From Mangrovimonas yunxiaonensis (GTDB lineage: Bacteria; Bacteroidota; Bacteroidia; Flavobacteriales; Flavobacteriaceae): DNA of 64,000 nucleotides. Made by a program: the position numbers and the translations under genes. Shown here piece by piece: positions 1 to 7,580 of this stretch. The notes beneath the pieces were generated by a model. It saw nothing but the letters and a program-made list of their open reading frames with translations, made no database searches and was not told the DNA's origin. The DNA lies in assembly GCF_000733475.1 (NCBI RefSeq), contig NZ_JPFK01000007.1:62001-126000 (forward strand), written 5' to 3'. The stretch's first letter is position 1. Each line of letters opens with the position of its first letter.

Positions 1-91
1 CGTTAAAAAAAACGTCGAGCTCGGGTAAGATGTATTCTAGGTAGCCACTGCCATGAATGGTTGACGTGCTTGCAAGGATAAGATGTTTCAT
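1..91 (-). CDS. pepE: Dipeptidase E (peptidase E, S51 family), N-terminal fragment
   Basis: Only the first 30 codons lie inside the window; the gene runs off the left edge. The visible start, MKHLILASTSTIHGSGYLEY, followed by a short acidic stretch, matches the first strand-turn-helix of PepE-type serine dipeptidases, which cleave Asp-Xaa dipeptides in the cytosol. The catalytic Ser-His-Glu residues lie outside the window, so the call rests on N-terminal resemblance only. A perfect 9-bp inverted repeat sits 4 bp upstream of the ATG. Confidence 0.65.
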   Translation of the reverse strand, partial: MKHLILASTSTIHGSGYLEYILPELDVFFN

Positions 92-94
92 AAG

Positions 95-115
95 ATTACT
101 TTTTGTAAAAGTAAT
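95..115. promoter_or_regulatory. Perfect inverted repeat upstream of pepE
   Basis: ATTACTTTT and AAAAGTAAT are separated by TGT, giving 9-bp arms with a 3-base centre. On the minus strand the repeat contains TACTTTTA (113-106), one mismatch from the Bacteroidota -7 consensus TAnnTTTG, and ends 4 bases before the pepE ATG. It could be an operator or an mRNA hairpin over the start region. Confidence 0.4.
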
Positions 116-200
116 TAAAGCTATCATTTAACAAAAGTTTATTAATCCCTTCCGAAGACATTAAGATATCAGAACCTTACTTTATACCAGCTGAAAACAA

Positions 201-244
201 AACCGTTGGAAAAAATTAGAAGCAATAGGACAACGGGTTTTTTT
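201..244 (+). terminator. Orphan terminator-like hairpin
   Basis: AACCGTTG (201-208) pairs with CAACGGGTT (231-239) with one bulged G and is followed by seven T on the plus strand. The loop is long (22 bases), so this is weak. No plus-strand gene precedes it in the window. Confidence 0.25.
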
Positions 245-283
245 AAATAACAGCTTTAAAAAGTCTTAAAAACCGATTTTTTC

Positions 284-291
284 TATTTTTG
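284..291 (+). promoter_or_regulatory. Predicted -7 box (TATTTTTG) for the DUF6702 gene
   Basis: Exact match to TAnnTTTG. The predicted start of transcription near 296 would give a leader of about 145 nt. No clear -33 TTTG is visible at the usual distance. Confidence 0.35.
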
Positions 292-442
292 TGCCGAAGC
301 CCTAAACGTTATAACCTCTTGTAAAAACACAAGCATTACTTTTTTGCAGGAAAGAATTCAGCAGTATAAAAAGAATTTAAAACCAAAAACCCTCAATTTG
401 GAACATTTTTTGACTTTATTACGGCGTTTTAAAAACCTTAAA

Positions 443-955
443 ATGAAAACATACATTAAGTACATAAGTTTACCTTTCTTATTGGTTTTTCTCGCTTTTG
501 GCGTGCATAAGTACTATGTGAGCATTACCCAAATAGAGTATGTTGAAGACCAGGCCTCCGTACAAATTATTAGTCGGGTTTTTATTGACGATCTTGAAAA
601 TGCCTTAAAAAAGCGCTACGACAAGACCTTGGTGTTAAAATACAGCAACGAGTCCGAACAGGTAGATTATTACTTGGAACGCTACCTAAAAAGTAAACTT
701 AGCATTAAGATTAACGGGAAAAAGCAGTTGCTAACCTTTATCGGCAAAGAATACGATGCCGATATTGCTGTTTGTTACTTGGAAATTAAGGGGGTTAAAG
801 AGATTGCGCAACTAGAAATTTCTAACCAAGTTTTGTTCGATATGTTCGACGACCAACAAAACGTTATAAGAGCAAAGATTTACAATAAGAATAAAAGTTT
901 TCTTCTGATAAAAGAGAATGATAAAGCTTTGTTAAATTTCAAGGAAAAACAATAA
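443..955 (+). CDS. DUF6702 family protein, membrane-anchored or exported
   Basis: This is a 170-residue protein of unknown function. The start is placed at ATG 443, because the frame open upstream of it has only a TTG (344) and no protein-like sequence. Residues 1-25 form a Lys-start plus hydrophobic segment (signal peptide or anchor). The rest is an alpha/beta domain of alternating strands and Lys-rich turns with no catalytic motif I can name. From memory, DUF6702 proteins in Flavobacteriaceae often precede an M1 peptidase gene, as here (54 bp gap, same strand), so the two are probably co-transcribed and the product may help the exported peptidase. Confidence 0.7.
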   Translation: MKTYIKYISLPFLLVFLAFGVHKYYVSITQIEYVEDQASVQIISRVFIDDLENALKKRYDKTLVLKYSNESEQVDYYLERYLKSKLSIKINGKKQLLTFIGKEYDADIAVCYLEIKGVKEIAQLEISNQVLFDMFDDQQNVIRAKIYNKNKSFLLIKENDKALLNFKEKQ

Positions 956-1009
956 GGGTTTAATAAAATCAGTATTTTACGCAATTAATTTTTAAACAAA
1001 CGCTCCGCA

Positions 1010-3313
1010 ATGAGAATTTTGATGCCTCTATTCCTTTCGGTATTATTTTTATCTGTGGCAACTTACGCCCAAGAACAAAATGCCCAAGCGCCCAAAACAG
1101 GCCACCAAAACAACAATAAGTTTAAACAGCTTTACGACGAATTTTCTACACCCAATAGCTATCGTGCAGCTTCGGGAGCACCGGGTCACGCCTATTATCA
1201 GCAACAGGCAGATTATAAAATGGACATTGAGATAGATGACAAAAATGCGCGACTTTACGGAAACGAAACCATTACTTACACCAATAATTCTCCAGACAAA
1301 TTAACGTATTTGTGGGTGCAGTTAGATCAAAATGTGCGTGCCAAAGACTCCAAAACACCGCTTATTCAAAGTGACGAAGTGGCCATGGCAAGCCAAGTGG
1401 CTACATTTGCCAAAGATTATATGACAGAACCTTTTGATGGCGGTTTTAAAATACAAGCCGTAAAAGATGCCCAAGGAAAAGATTTGCCCCACATGATTAA
1501 CAGAACCATGATGCGGGTTGAGCTTCCAGAACCCTTAAAAACAGGCGAAAAGTTTGTCTTCTCCATCAAATGGTGGTACAACATTAACGACCACGTTAAT
1601 GAAGATGGCCGCTCGGGTTACGAGTACTTTCCAGAAGATGGTAACAGAGCCTACGTTATTGCACAATTTTACCCCAGAATGGCCGTCTATAACGATGTGG
1701 AAGGATGGCAAAACTCCCAGTTTTGGGGGCGTGACGAATTTGCTTTGCCCTTTGGGAATTTTGAGGTGAATATTACCGTGCCGGCAGACCACATCCTCGA
1801 TGCCACCGGAGAATTAATGAACCGTAAGGAAGTCTTCACAAAAACCATGATGAAACGGTATGAAGATGCTAAAAAAACCTACGACAAACCCGTACTAATA
1901 GTAACCCAAGAAGAAGCAGAACAGGCCGAAAAAACCTTTTCCAACGATAAAAAAACGTGGAAGTTCTATGCTGAGAATGTGCGCGATTACGGATTTGCGA
2001 CCTCGCGTAAATTTATTTGGGACATGATGGCTGTTAAAATAGGCGATAAAGATGTTATGGCCGTATCTATGTATCCTAAGGAAGGAAACCCACTGTGGGA
2101 AGAATGGTCTACAAAAGCTGTAGCGAGTACCTTAAAATCCTACTCACGAATGACCTTCGATTATCCGTACCATAAAGCCATATCGGTACACGCCAAAAAC
2201 CAAGGCATGGAGTACCCTATGATTTGTTGGAATTACGGCCGTCCAAACAGCGATGGCATTTATAGCGACCGTGTAAAATATGGCATGATTAGCGTTATTA
2301 TCCATGAGGTAGGGCACAATTTTTTTCCAATGATTGTTAATAGCGACGAGCGCCAATGGACCTGGATGGACGAAGGTTTAAATACGTTTGTACAGTATGT
2401 AGCCGAACAGGATTTTGCTAAATGGTACCCAGCGGCTTTATCGGAAGGGCACGATACATACCCGTCACGTCGCGGACCCGCTGCCAAGATAGTACCTTAC
2501 ATGGGGGGCGATCAAAACTTTATTGCTCCAATCATGACCAAGGGGCTTAATACCTACCAGTTTGGAAATAACGCCTACGGCAAACCGGCAACGGCCTTAA
2601 ACATCCTGCGCGAAACGGTTATGGGCGAAGACCTGTTCGATTATGCCTTTAAGGAATATGCACAACGTTGGATGTTTAAACACCCAACCCCAGAAGATTT
2701 CTTTAGAACCATGGAAGATGCCTCGGCATTCGATTTAGATTGGTTTTGGAGAGGGTGGTTCTATACAACAGACTGGGTGGATATTGGTATAAAAGAAGTG
2801 AAAAAATATAGAGTGTCTGCAGAACCTAACGACTACGTTAAAAACTTAGTGGCCGAACGCGGCATGCGAATGAGCGACCTGCCTCCATTGGTTTATATGG
2901 TTGATGAAAACAGTAACGAGTATACACAACACACACAAAACTTAAGCTCAATGGATGTGACCACGCTTAAGGAATATGTGATGGATAATTTTTCTGAAAC
3001 AGCCCGAAAAAACATTAAAGATCCTAAATATTTTTACAATGTAACTTTTGAAAAACCTGGCGGATTGGTTATGCCTATTATTGTGGAATACACCTATGCC
3101 GATGGCACCACCAAAACCGAGCATTACCCAGCTCAAATATGGCGATTGAACGACTATGAGGTGAATAAGGCCATCGCTTCAGATAAGGAAATTGTTAAAA
3201 TTACAGTCGATCCAAACTTAGAAACAGCCGATGTAGACACCACGAACAACGCTTGGCCAAAACAAGAACAACCAAGTGCTTTCGATGCATTTAAGCAAAA
3301 AGTACAAGACTAA
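1010..3313 (+). CDS. Secreted M1 family zinc aminopeptidase
   Basis: The 767-residue protein has an N-terminal signal peptide (about residues 1-20, ending near AQEQ). The gluzincin zinc site is intact: HEVGH at 432-436 and the third ligand E455 in WMDEGLNTF, giving HExxH-18-E. Upstream, GMEYP at 399-403 stands in the position of the GxMEN exopeptidase motif of classical M1 enzymes, a change seen in Bacteroidota M1 proteins. It should remove N-terminal residues from peptides in the periplasm or outside the cell. It is downstream of the DUF6702 gene and ends in a strong terminator at 3329-3358. Confidence 0.9.
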   Translation: MRILMPLFLSVLFLSVATYAQEQNAQAPKTGHQNNNKFKQLYDEFSTPNSYRAASGAPGHAYYQQQADYKMDIEIDDKNARLYGNETITYTNNSPDKLTYLWVQLDQNVRAKDSKTPLIQSDEVAMASQVATFAKDYMTEPFDGGFKIQAVKDAQGKDLPHMINRTMMRVELPEPLKTGEKFVFSIKWWYNINDHVNEDGRSGYEYFPEDGNRAYVIAQFYPRMAVYNDVEGWQNSQFWGRDEFALPFGNFEVNITVPADHILDATGELMNRKEVFTKTMMKRYEDAKKTYDKPVLIVTQEEAEQAEKTFSNDKKTWKFYAENVRDYGFATSRKFIWDMMAVKIGDKDVMAVSMYPKEGNPLWEEWSTKAVASTLKSYSRMTFDYPYHKAISVHAKNQGMEYPMICWNYGRPNSDGIYSDRVKYGMISVIIHEVGHNFFPMIVNSDERQWTWMDEGLNTFVQYVAEQDFAKWYPAALSEGHDTYPSRRGPAAKIVPYMGGDQNFIAPIMTKGLNTYQFGNNAYGKPATALNILRETVMGEDLFDYAFKEYAQRWMFKHPTPEDFFRTMEDASAFDLDWFWRGWFYTTDWVDIGIKEVKKYRVSAEPNDYVKNLVAERGMRMSDLPPLVYMVDENSNEYTQHTQNLSSMDVTTLKEYVMDNFSETARKNIKDPKYFYNVTFEKPGGLVMPIIVEYTYADGTTKTEHYPAQIWRLNDYEVNKAIASDKEIVKITVDPNLETADVDTTNNAWPKQEQPSAFDAFKQKVQD

Positions 3314-3328
3314 TTAAAATATAGCTTT

Positions 3329-3358
3329 AAAAAGCCGGTTTTTTTAACCGGCTTTTTT
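3329..3358 (+). terminator. Rho-independent terminator after the M1 peptidase gene
   Basis: A 12-bp stem (AAAAAGCCGGTT / AACCGGCTTTTT) with a 5-base loop and a T-run begins 16 bp after the stop codon. Confidence 0.9.
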
Positions 3359-3377
3359 ATTCTATACAAACTCTCAT

Positions 3378-3385
3378 TATATTTG
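3378..3385 (+). promoter_or_regulatory. Predicted -7 box (TATATTTG) for tatA
   Basis: Exact TAnnTTTG match, only 4 bases before the proposed GTG start at 3390. With the usual spacing, transcription would start at the start codon itself. No good -33 TTTG is visible, as the preceding terminator occupies that place. Confidence 0.5.
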
Positions 3386-3389
3386 TAAC

Positions 3390-3677
3390 GTGATACAAGA
3401 AGCTACATTTTTATTTATAGGAACCACAGAGATTGTTTTTATTCTCTTTGTTGTGGTTATGGTATTTGGTGCCGATAAAATTCCAGAAATTGCCAAGGGC
3501 ATGGGTAAAGGCATGCGCATGCTTCGCGATGCATCAAACGATATTAAGTCTGAAATTACCAAAAGTGCCGAAAAAAGCGGTATCGATACCAGTGTAACTA
3601 AAGACATTCAAGATGAACTCAACAAAGTAAAAGACGATCTTGAGGATTTTACAGGCTCGGTAAGAAGAAAGCTGTAA
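3390..3677 (+). CDS. tatA: Sec-independent protein translocase subunit TatA
   Basis: A 95-residue protein with the TatA/B plan: a single membrane segment (about residues 8-25), the hinge FGADKIPEIAKGMGKGM, then an amphipathic helix and a charged, coiled tail. It oligomerises in the inner membrane to let folded proteins cross. The GTG at 3390 is the only start that keeps the whole membrane helix; later Met codons fall inside or after it. TatB is hard to exclude from one protein, but the short tail and Gly-rich hinge favour TatA. No tatC lies nearby. Confidence 0.88.
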   Translation: MIQEATFLFIGTTEIVFILFVVVMVFGADKIPEIAKGMGKGMRMLRDASNDIKSEITKSAEKSGIDTSVTKDIQDELNKVKDDLEDFTGSVRRKL

Positions 3678-3852
3678 AGGAAAGCAACACACTTTCTTCG
3701 ACTTATAGATATTGGGGTTCCAGTCAAACGTGTTATGCCTAAAAATAACAAAAATTCAAGCAACAGCCTTTGGTTTTTTACGCTTTTAAATACAATACAA
3801 CCAACAAACATCTTAGGGCTTGGTGGTGTTCGTAAGCCTTCAGGGCAGATGT

Positions 3853-4293
3853 TTAAACTTCCGTAGTTAGACTTTCTAGGGCATAAAGCAACCTGTTCTC
3901 GGCATTGGCCTGCGAACCGAAAATAGAGCGGTATAGCGTTTTGTCTTTGCTAATAAGAAGCCATTGTGGGGTGCCTTCGCTTTTAAACCTATCGTAAACC
4001 TTATGGTTGTCGTCAATATATATGGGGAAAGGCAATGTTTTGGTGGTGAAAATAGATGTGATATCGGCTTTGGTAACTTGCTCAGATCTAAAATTGCTGT
4101 GAATGCCCAACACCTTAATATGCTGGAACATGTTTTGAAATTTATAGGCCAAAGGAATGGCTCTTCCAGTGCATCCTAAACATTGGTTGTTGTAAAGAAG
4201 TAGCAGCAGGTTTTGGTCGTTGTAAAGGGAAAGCAACTCTACGTTGTTGCCGTCCAGGTCTTCTACCCAAATGGTGTCGATAGCGGTTTGCAC
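3853..4293 (-). CDS. Thioredoxin-like redoxin (AhpC/TSA or TlpA-like)
   Basis: The 146-residue protein has a thioredoxin-type fold: LLLLLYNNQCLGCTG puts a CxxC (Cys-Leu-Gly-Cys) after the second strand, and FPIYIDDNHKVYDRF and GTPQWLLIS resemble the later strand and cis-Pro region. No signal peptide is seen, so it is probably a cytosolic thiol oxidoreductase or peroxiredoxin-like protein. The start is GTG at 4293, 4 bases after the O-methyltransferase stop. That makes it the last gene of the kynurenine transcript. Its substrate is unknown; it might protect against redox-active aminophenols, which is inference. Confidence 0.65.
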   Translation of the reverse strand: MQTAIDTIWVEDLDGNNVELLSLYNDQNLLLLLYNNQCLGCTGRAIPLAYKFQNMFQHIKVLGIHSNFRSEQVTKADITSIFTTKTLPFPIYIDDNHKVYDRFKSEGTPQWLLISKDKTLYRSIFGSQANAENRLLYALESLTTEV

Positions 4294-4297
4294 GAGC

Positions 4298-4939
4298 TTA
4301 TTTTTTTCGGCTTATGGTTAACCCATCACGAATGGGTAACATGACGGTTTCTACTCTGGGATCGTCTTTTAACAGCTTGTTATAGGCGATTAAAGCTTTA
4401 GTGTCTTCATCGTCCTCTTTTATCGTTTCAATAACTTTTCCGCTCCATAGCACATTGTCCGATAAGAGAACACCTCCCGGATTTAACAGATCGATAATAA
4501 CCTTAAAGTAATTGGGGTAATTGGCTTTATCGGCATCGATAAACACTAGGTCAAAACGCTTGTTTAAGTGCGGAATGATGTCTAGGGCATTTCCAAGATG
4601 TTGGTGGATTTGATTGCCAAACCCCGAGAGATCGAAATACTTACGCTGAAAATCGATCAATTCTTCGTTAATGTCTATAGTGTGCAATTCACCATCTGCC
4701 TGCATGCCTTCGGCTAGGCATAATGCCGAATAGCCGGTATAGGTGCCTATTTCCAGAATGTTTTTTGGAGCCATTAATTTAGAGATGACGCTTAGCACAC
4801 GTCCCTGATAATGCCCACTTAACATTCGCGGCTGCAAGATTTTCTGGTAGGTTTCCCTATTTAAGGCTTGTAAGAGCTGAGGTTCGTCCTCGGTGTGTGC
4901 CACCACATAATCGTCTAGCTGTTCTGGAATAAAATGCAT
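4298..4939 (-). CDS. Class I O-methyltransferase (family 3, COMT/CCoAOMT-like)
   Basis: The 213-residue enzyme has SAM motif I ILEIGTYTGYSALCLAEG at 61-78, VFIDADKANY at 132-141 with the metal-binding Asp, and LLSDNVLWSGKV around D161-N162. This is the pattern of divalent-metal-dependent catechol-type O-methyltransferases. Its ATG overlaps the nbaD stop by one base (TAATG), so it is translated with the kynurenine pathway. A 3-hydroxyanthranilate or 3-hydroxykynurenine hydroxyl group is a plausible substrate, but only by context. Homologues also occur away from such operons, so a general function is possible. Confidence 0.85.
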   Translation of the reverse strand: MHFIPEQLDDYVVAHTEDEPQLLQALNRETYQKILQPRMLSGHYQGRVLSVISKLMAPKNILEIGTYTGYSALCLAEGMQADGELHTIDINEELIDFQRKYFDLSGFGNQIHQHLGNALDIIPHLNKRFDLVFIDADKANYPNYFKVIIDLLNPGGVLLSDNVLWSGKVIETIKEDDEDTKALIAYNKLLKDDPRVETVMLPIRDGLTISRKK

Positions 4940-6024
4940 TAGCTTAAAATTTTATTTACCAAGTCTTGTTTGCCCTTTTCATCATTACCATAAAGCCATT
5001 GTAGGACATTGTCTTCCCACATAGCGTCTTTCTCGGTTTCGTTTATAATGTCGCGTTCTATGGCTAGGTCTAAAATTTTTCCTGGGTAGGACGATTGTGG
5101 CAAACTTTCCATTTCACCTAATGGGTACGGATCATCTAAACCAATTAAAACTTGTTTAGAGCCTTGATTCTTTATAAGCAAGTCTAAAGAATTAGTATCG
5201 TGGACTAAAGTGTCAAAAAAGATGTTTTTATGGCCAACAGCCTTTCTTGGGTGTACTTTGCCCTCAAACAAATCGTGACGACCATCAAACCCCTGAATTC
5301 TCCGGCCGAGGTTTATTTGGGCCAATTGCCCGCCATGGGCAAAGCAAACACGCATGTTGGGATATTTTTCGTAATAGCCGTTAAGGGTTAAAAAATGATA
5401 AGCATCGGCACATTGCGCCAGCATCCAAATTAAATGAAACCTCCAAGAGGTGTTCTCAAGTTTTATAAACTTCTCACCATCATACGGATGAATTTCAACC
5501 GCTAGGTTATATTTGTTGGCCAATTCAAAAATAGGCTCGTTCTCTTCATCAAAAATACAACGCCACGTTCCAATGGTGTCCATATAGTGTGTGGGCAGGC
5601 ATAACAGGCGCATGCCCAACTCCTCAACGCAACGTTCTATTTCCCAGCAAGCACCGCGTACAAATCCGGGGTGTACCACAAAGCCACAGGTGAATTTGCT
5701 TTGGTTTTCAGCCTGAATACGTGCATTAAAATCATTCTGGAAACGCAAGGCTTGTTTCATTTCCTCTAGGCGCAGTCCGTTGCCATAAAGTTGGGAAAGG
5801 TTTAAAACCACAGCGTGGTCTATCTTAAAACGATCCATCCAGGCCAGTTTTTCATTCAAAAAGAAACTAGAATCCGTGATGGGTCTATTCCAATCTTTTT
5901 GAAGCATAAATTTTCGGTCTTTATCAACCCAGAAAATCCCTTTATCCTTCATAAATTGAGGGATTTCCTCTGGATAAGGTAATAAATGCGAATGACCATT
6001 TATACGTAATTTGCGCTTTTCCAT
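4939..6024 (-). CDS. nbaD: 2-amino-3-carboxymuconate-6-semialdehyde decarboxylase (ACMSD)
   Basis: This amidohydrolase-fold decarboxylase of 361 residues converts the unstable ACMS to 2-aminomuconate semialdehyde, drawing it away from spontaneous closure to quinolinate. The zinc site is visible: H11 and H13 in NGHSHLLP, H179 in VEIHPY, H230 in CFAHGG, and D297 in IGLDDPYPLGE. Residues and spacing match known ACMSDs closely. It lies 83 bp downstream of nbaC and overlaps the O-methyltransferase gene by one base. The presence of ACMSD marks the cluster as catabolic and not as de novo NAD synthesis. Confidence 0.95.
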   Translation of the reverse strand: MEKRKLRINGHSHLLPYPEEIPQFMKDKGIFWVDKDRKFMLQKDWNRPITDSSFFLNEKLAWMDRFKIDHAVVLNLSQLYGNGLRLEEMKQALRFQNDFNARIQAENQSKFTCGFVVHPGFVRGACWEIERCVEELGMRLLCLPTHYMDTIGTWRCIFDEENEPIFELANKYNLAVEIHPYDGEKFIKLENTSWRFHLIWMLAQCADAYHFLTLNGYYEKYPNMRVCFAHGGQLAQINLGRRIQGFDGRHDLFEGKVHPRKAVGHKNIFFDTLVHDTNSLDLLIKNQGSKQVLIGLDDPYPLGEMESLPQSSYPGKILDLAIERDIINETEKDAMWEDNVLQWLYGNDEKGKQDLVNKILS

Positions 6025-6107
6025 ATAAGTTATTACTAGCTTTTAGATCTTATCTAAGATTAAACCTTAATGCATTAATATTTTAATTTAATAGAGTTTA
6101 CTACTCA

Positions 6108-6629
6108 CTACTTCTTAGGTGGCTGCATAACGTGACCACAAGACGTGCAAGTCCGTTTTTCTTCGTTACTGTAATATTTATCAAAAATCACAGGCATATC
6201 GGTTTCTATATTATCCAACGGAAATTCCTCACGATACAACAGCTCATTGCAATTCTCACAATACCACTCTAAGGCATCGTTTACTCCATCTGGGCGTGGA
6301 TATTCTATTACTAAACCAACAGTGTCTGCTTGACGTTGTGGAGAATGTGGGACTTTAGGAGGTAGTAAATAAATATCTCCTTCCTTAATATGAACATCTT
6401 CGGGTTTGCCGTTGTTCATGATTTTAAGCACCATATCGCCTTCCAGCTGGTAAAAAAATTCTGGTGTTTCGTTGTAATGATAATCTTTTCGGCTGTTAGG
6501 GCCGCCAACCACCATCACGATATAATCCCCATTAGGCCAAACACATTTATTGCCAACAGGCGGTTTTAATAAATGGCGGTTTTCATCAATCCAAGCTTTA
6601 AAGTTCAAAGGGGTTACTAAATTGCTCAT
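6108..6629 (-). CDS. nbaC: 3-hydroxyanthranilate 3,4-dioxygenase
   Basis: A cupin dioxygenase of 173 residues that opens 3-hydroxyanthranilate to ACMS using Fe(II) and O2. The catalytic iron ligands appear at H51, E57 and H95 (in KDYHYNETPEFFY and PPKVPHSPQ), the same numbers as in the bacterial family. The C-terminus keeps the bacterial rubredoxin-like second iron site, C124xxC127 and C161xxC164. A 96-bp gap containing a GC-rich element separates it from the upstream SDR gene. Confidence 0.96.
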   Translation of the reverse strand: MSNLVTPLNFKAWIDENRHLLKPPVGNKCVWPNGDYIVMVVGGPNSRKDYHYNETPEFFYQLEGDMVLKIMNNGKPEDVHIKEGDIYLLPPKVPHSPQRQADTVGLVIEYPRPDGVNDALEWYCENCNELLYREEFPLDNIETDMPVIFDKYYSNEEKRTCTSCGHVMQPPKK

Positions 6630-6645
6630 AAACTATATATTTTTT

Positions 6646-6711
6646 TGGGCGTGCCCCTATCGGGTCGGGCTTTACGCGCTACACGGTAGCTCGCTTCAAT
6701 CCCTCACGCGG
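6646..6711. repeat. GC-rich intergenic element with hairpins
   Basis: Within an AT-rich gap lies a sharply GC-rich block, from GGGCGTGCCCC to CCCTCACGCGGG. It contains the small hairpin GCTAC-ACG-GTAGC (6678-6690), and its ends carry GCGTG (6649-6653) and CACGC (6705-6709) as an inverted pair. It resembles a dispersed intergenic element I remember from other Flavobacteriia genomes (GGGCGTGCCC..CGGGTCGGGC..CCCTCACGC). Only one copy is present here. Confidence 0.6.
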
Positions 6712-6725
6712 GTTTTGTTATAAAG

Positions 6726-7508
6726 TTACAAAGATTTTGTGCGCCCACCATCAACAGGCAGGTTAATTCCATTTATATAACTGGCACATGCACTGGCCAA
6801 AAAGGTAATGGCATACGCCAGCTCTTCTGGTTTGGCAAAACGTTTTGCCGGCACGGCTTGTTTCATAGCATTGGCAGCTTCTGTCTCGGTACTGCCGGTT
6901 TTTACCGATTTATTTTTAATAATTTCGGTTAAGCGCTCGGTTCCTGTGGCTCCGGGTAGCACATTGTTTACGGTAATGCCAAATTGGCCAAGCTCGTTGG
7001 CCAGGGTTTTACTCCAATTGGCCACAGCACCACGAATGGTGTTGCTTACACCAAGCCCATCTAAAGGTTGTTTAACCGATGTGGAAATTACATTAATAAT
7101 ACGCCCATAACCTTCATCTTTCATAAAAGGAACAACTGCTTGCGCCAACACATGGTTGCATTTTAAATGCTGTGTAAACGCGTTTTGAAATGCGTCTAGT
7201 TTGGCATTAAAAATTGGGCCGCCAGCTGGACCGCCTGTATTATTAACTAAAATATGAAAGCCGTGGTGGTTGGTTATAAAATCGGTAACCTTTTGTTGTA
7301 AAACTTCTGGGTTAGAGAAATCGGCAACAATATAACTGTGGTTCTCGGCATGCGGTAATTCTGTTAAAACAGCTTTAAGCTTGTCTTCGTTTCTGGCTAT
7401 AAGCGTCACGTTTGCTCCTTCATGGGCCAATGCTAGGGCTGTAGCTTTTCCAATACCGGCGGTACTTCCGCAAACCAAAGCGTTTTTGTTGTTTATGTTT
7501 AGATTCAT
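6726..7508 (-). CDS. Atypical short-chain dehydrogenase/reductase of the kynurenine operon
   Basis: The 260-residue protein has an SDR Rossmann core: CGSTAGIG (13-20) for NAD(P), NNTGG (89-93), S142 in the catalytic serine position, and the C-terminal NLPVDGG. The YxxxK pair is missing: by spacing from S142 its place is taken by SNTIR (155-159), so Tyr becomes Ser and Lys becomes Arg. This resembles a divergent SDR subfamily (SNxxR..KTLA). The gene sits between nbaE and nbaC, so it probably acts on a kynurenine-pathway intermediate. Its reaction is not known to me; reduction of an aminomuconate or oxalocrotonate derivative is a hypothesis. Confidence 0.8.
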   Translation of the reverse strand: MNLNINNKNALVCGSTAGIGKATALALAHEGANVTLIARNEDKLKAVLTELPHAENHSYIVADFSNPEVLQQKVTDFITNHHGFHILVNNTGGPAGGPIFNAKLDAFQNAFTQHLKCNHVLAQAVVPFMKDEGYGRIINVISTSVKQPLDGLGVSNTIRGAVANWSKTLANELGQFGITVNNVLPGATGTERLTEIIKNKSVKTGSTETEAANAMKQAVPAKRFAKPEELAYAITFLASACASYINGINLPVDGGRTKSL

Positions 7509-7558
7509 ATTATTTCTTGATAGATAGATTTAATTATGTCGTTTTTTAAATATTATTT

Positions 7559-7580
7559 TTCACATCTCACATCTCACGCC
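7559..7580. repeat. Short direct repeat downstream of nbaE
   Basis: Between nbaE and the SDR gene the plus strand reads TCACATCTCACATCTCACGCC, a tandem CACATCT unit. It lies just after the nbaE stop. Similar TCTCACATCTCACATCT strings occur between genes in other flavobacteria as far as I recall. Confidence 0.4.

Larger units (their letters stand above)
92..442. other. Intergenic region between pepE and the DUF6702 gene
   Basis: These 351 bp hold no convincing gene. I see an inverted repeat next to pepE (95-115), a terminator-like hairpin with a T-run on the plus strand (201-244) that has no plus-strand gene before it, and a -7-like box at 284-291 that could start the DUF6702 transcript. The rest is AT-rich with no recognisable signal. 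Confidence 0.6.

Noticed and set aside
1535-2487. Several open frames of 60-85 codons opposite or out of frame with the M1 peptidase gene
   Set aside because: They lie wholly inside a gene with clear family motifs and have no protein-like composition or start signals of their own. The same applies to such frames across the window.
3608-3811. Possible small minus-strand gene downstream of tatA
   Set aside because: It overlaps the tatA end, has no start-region signal and its translation resembles no protein I know.
6043-6057. TTAGAT-CTT-ATCTAA hairpin between nbaC and nbaD as a terminator
   Set aside because: The stem is only 6 bp, AT-rich and without a U-run; the operon continues beyond it.
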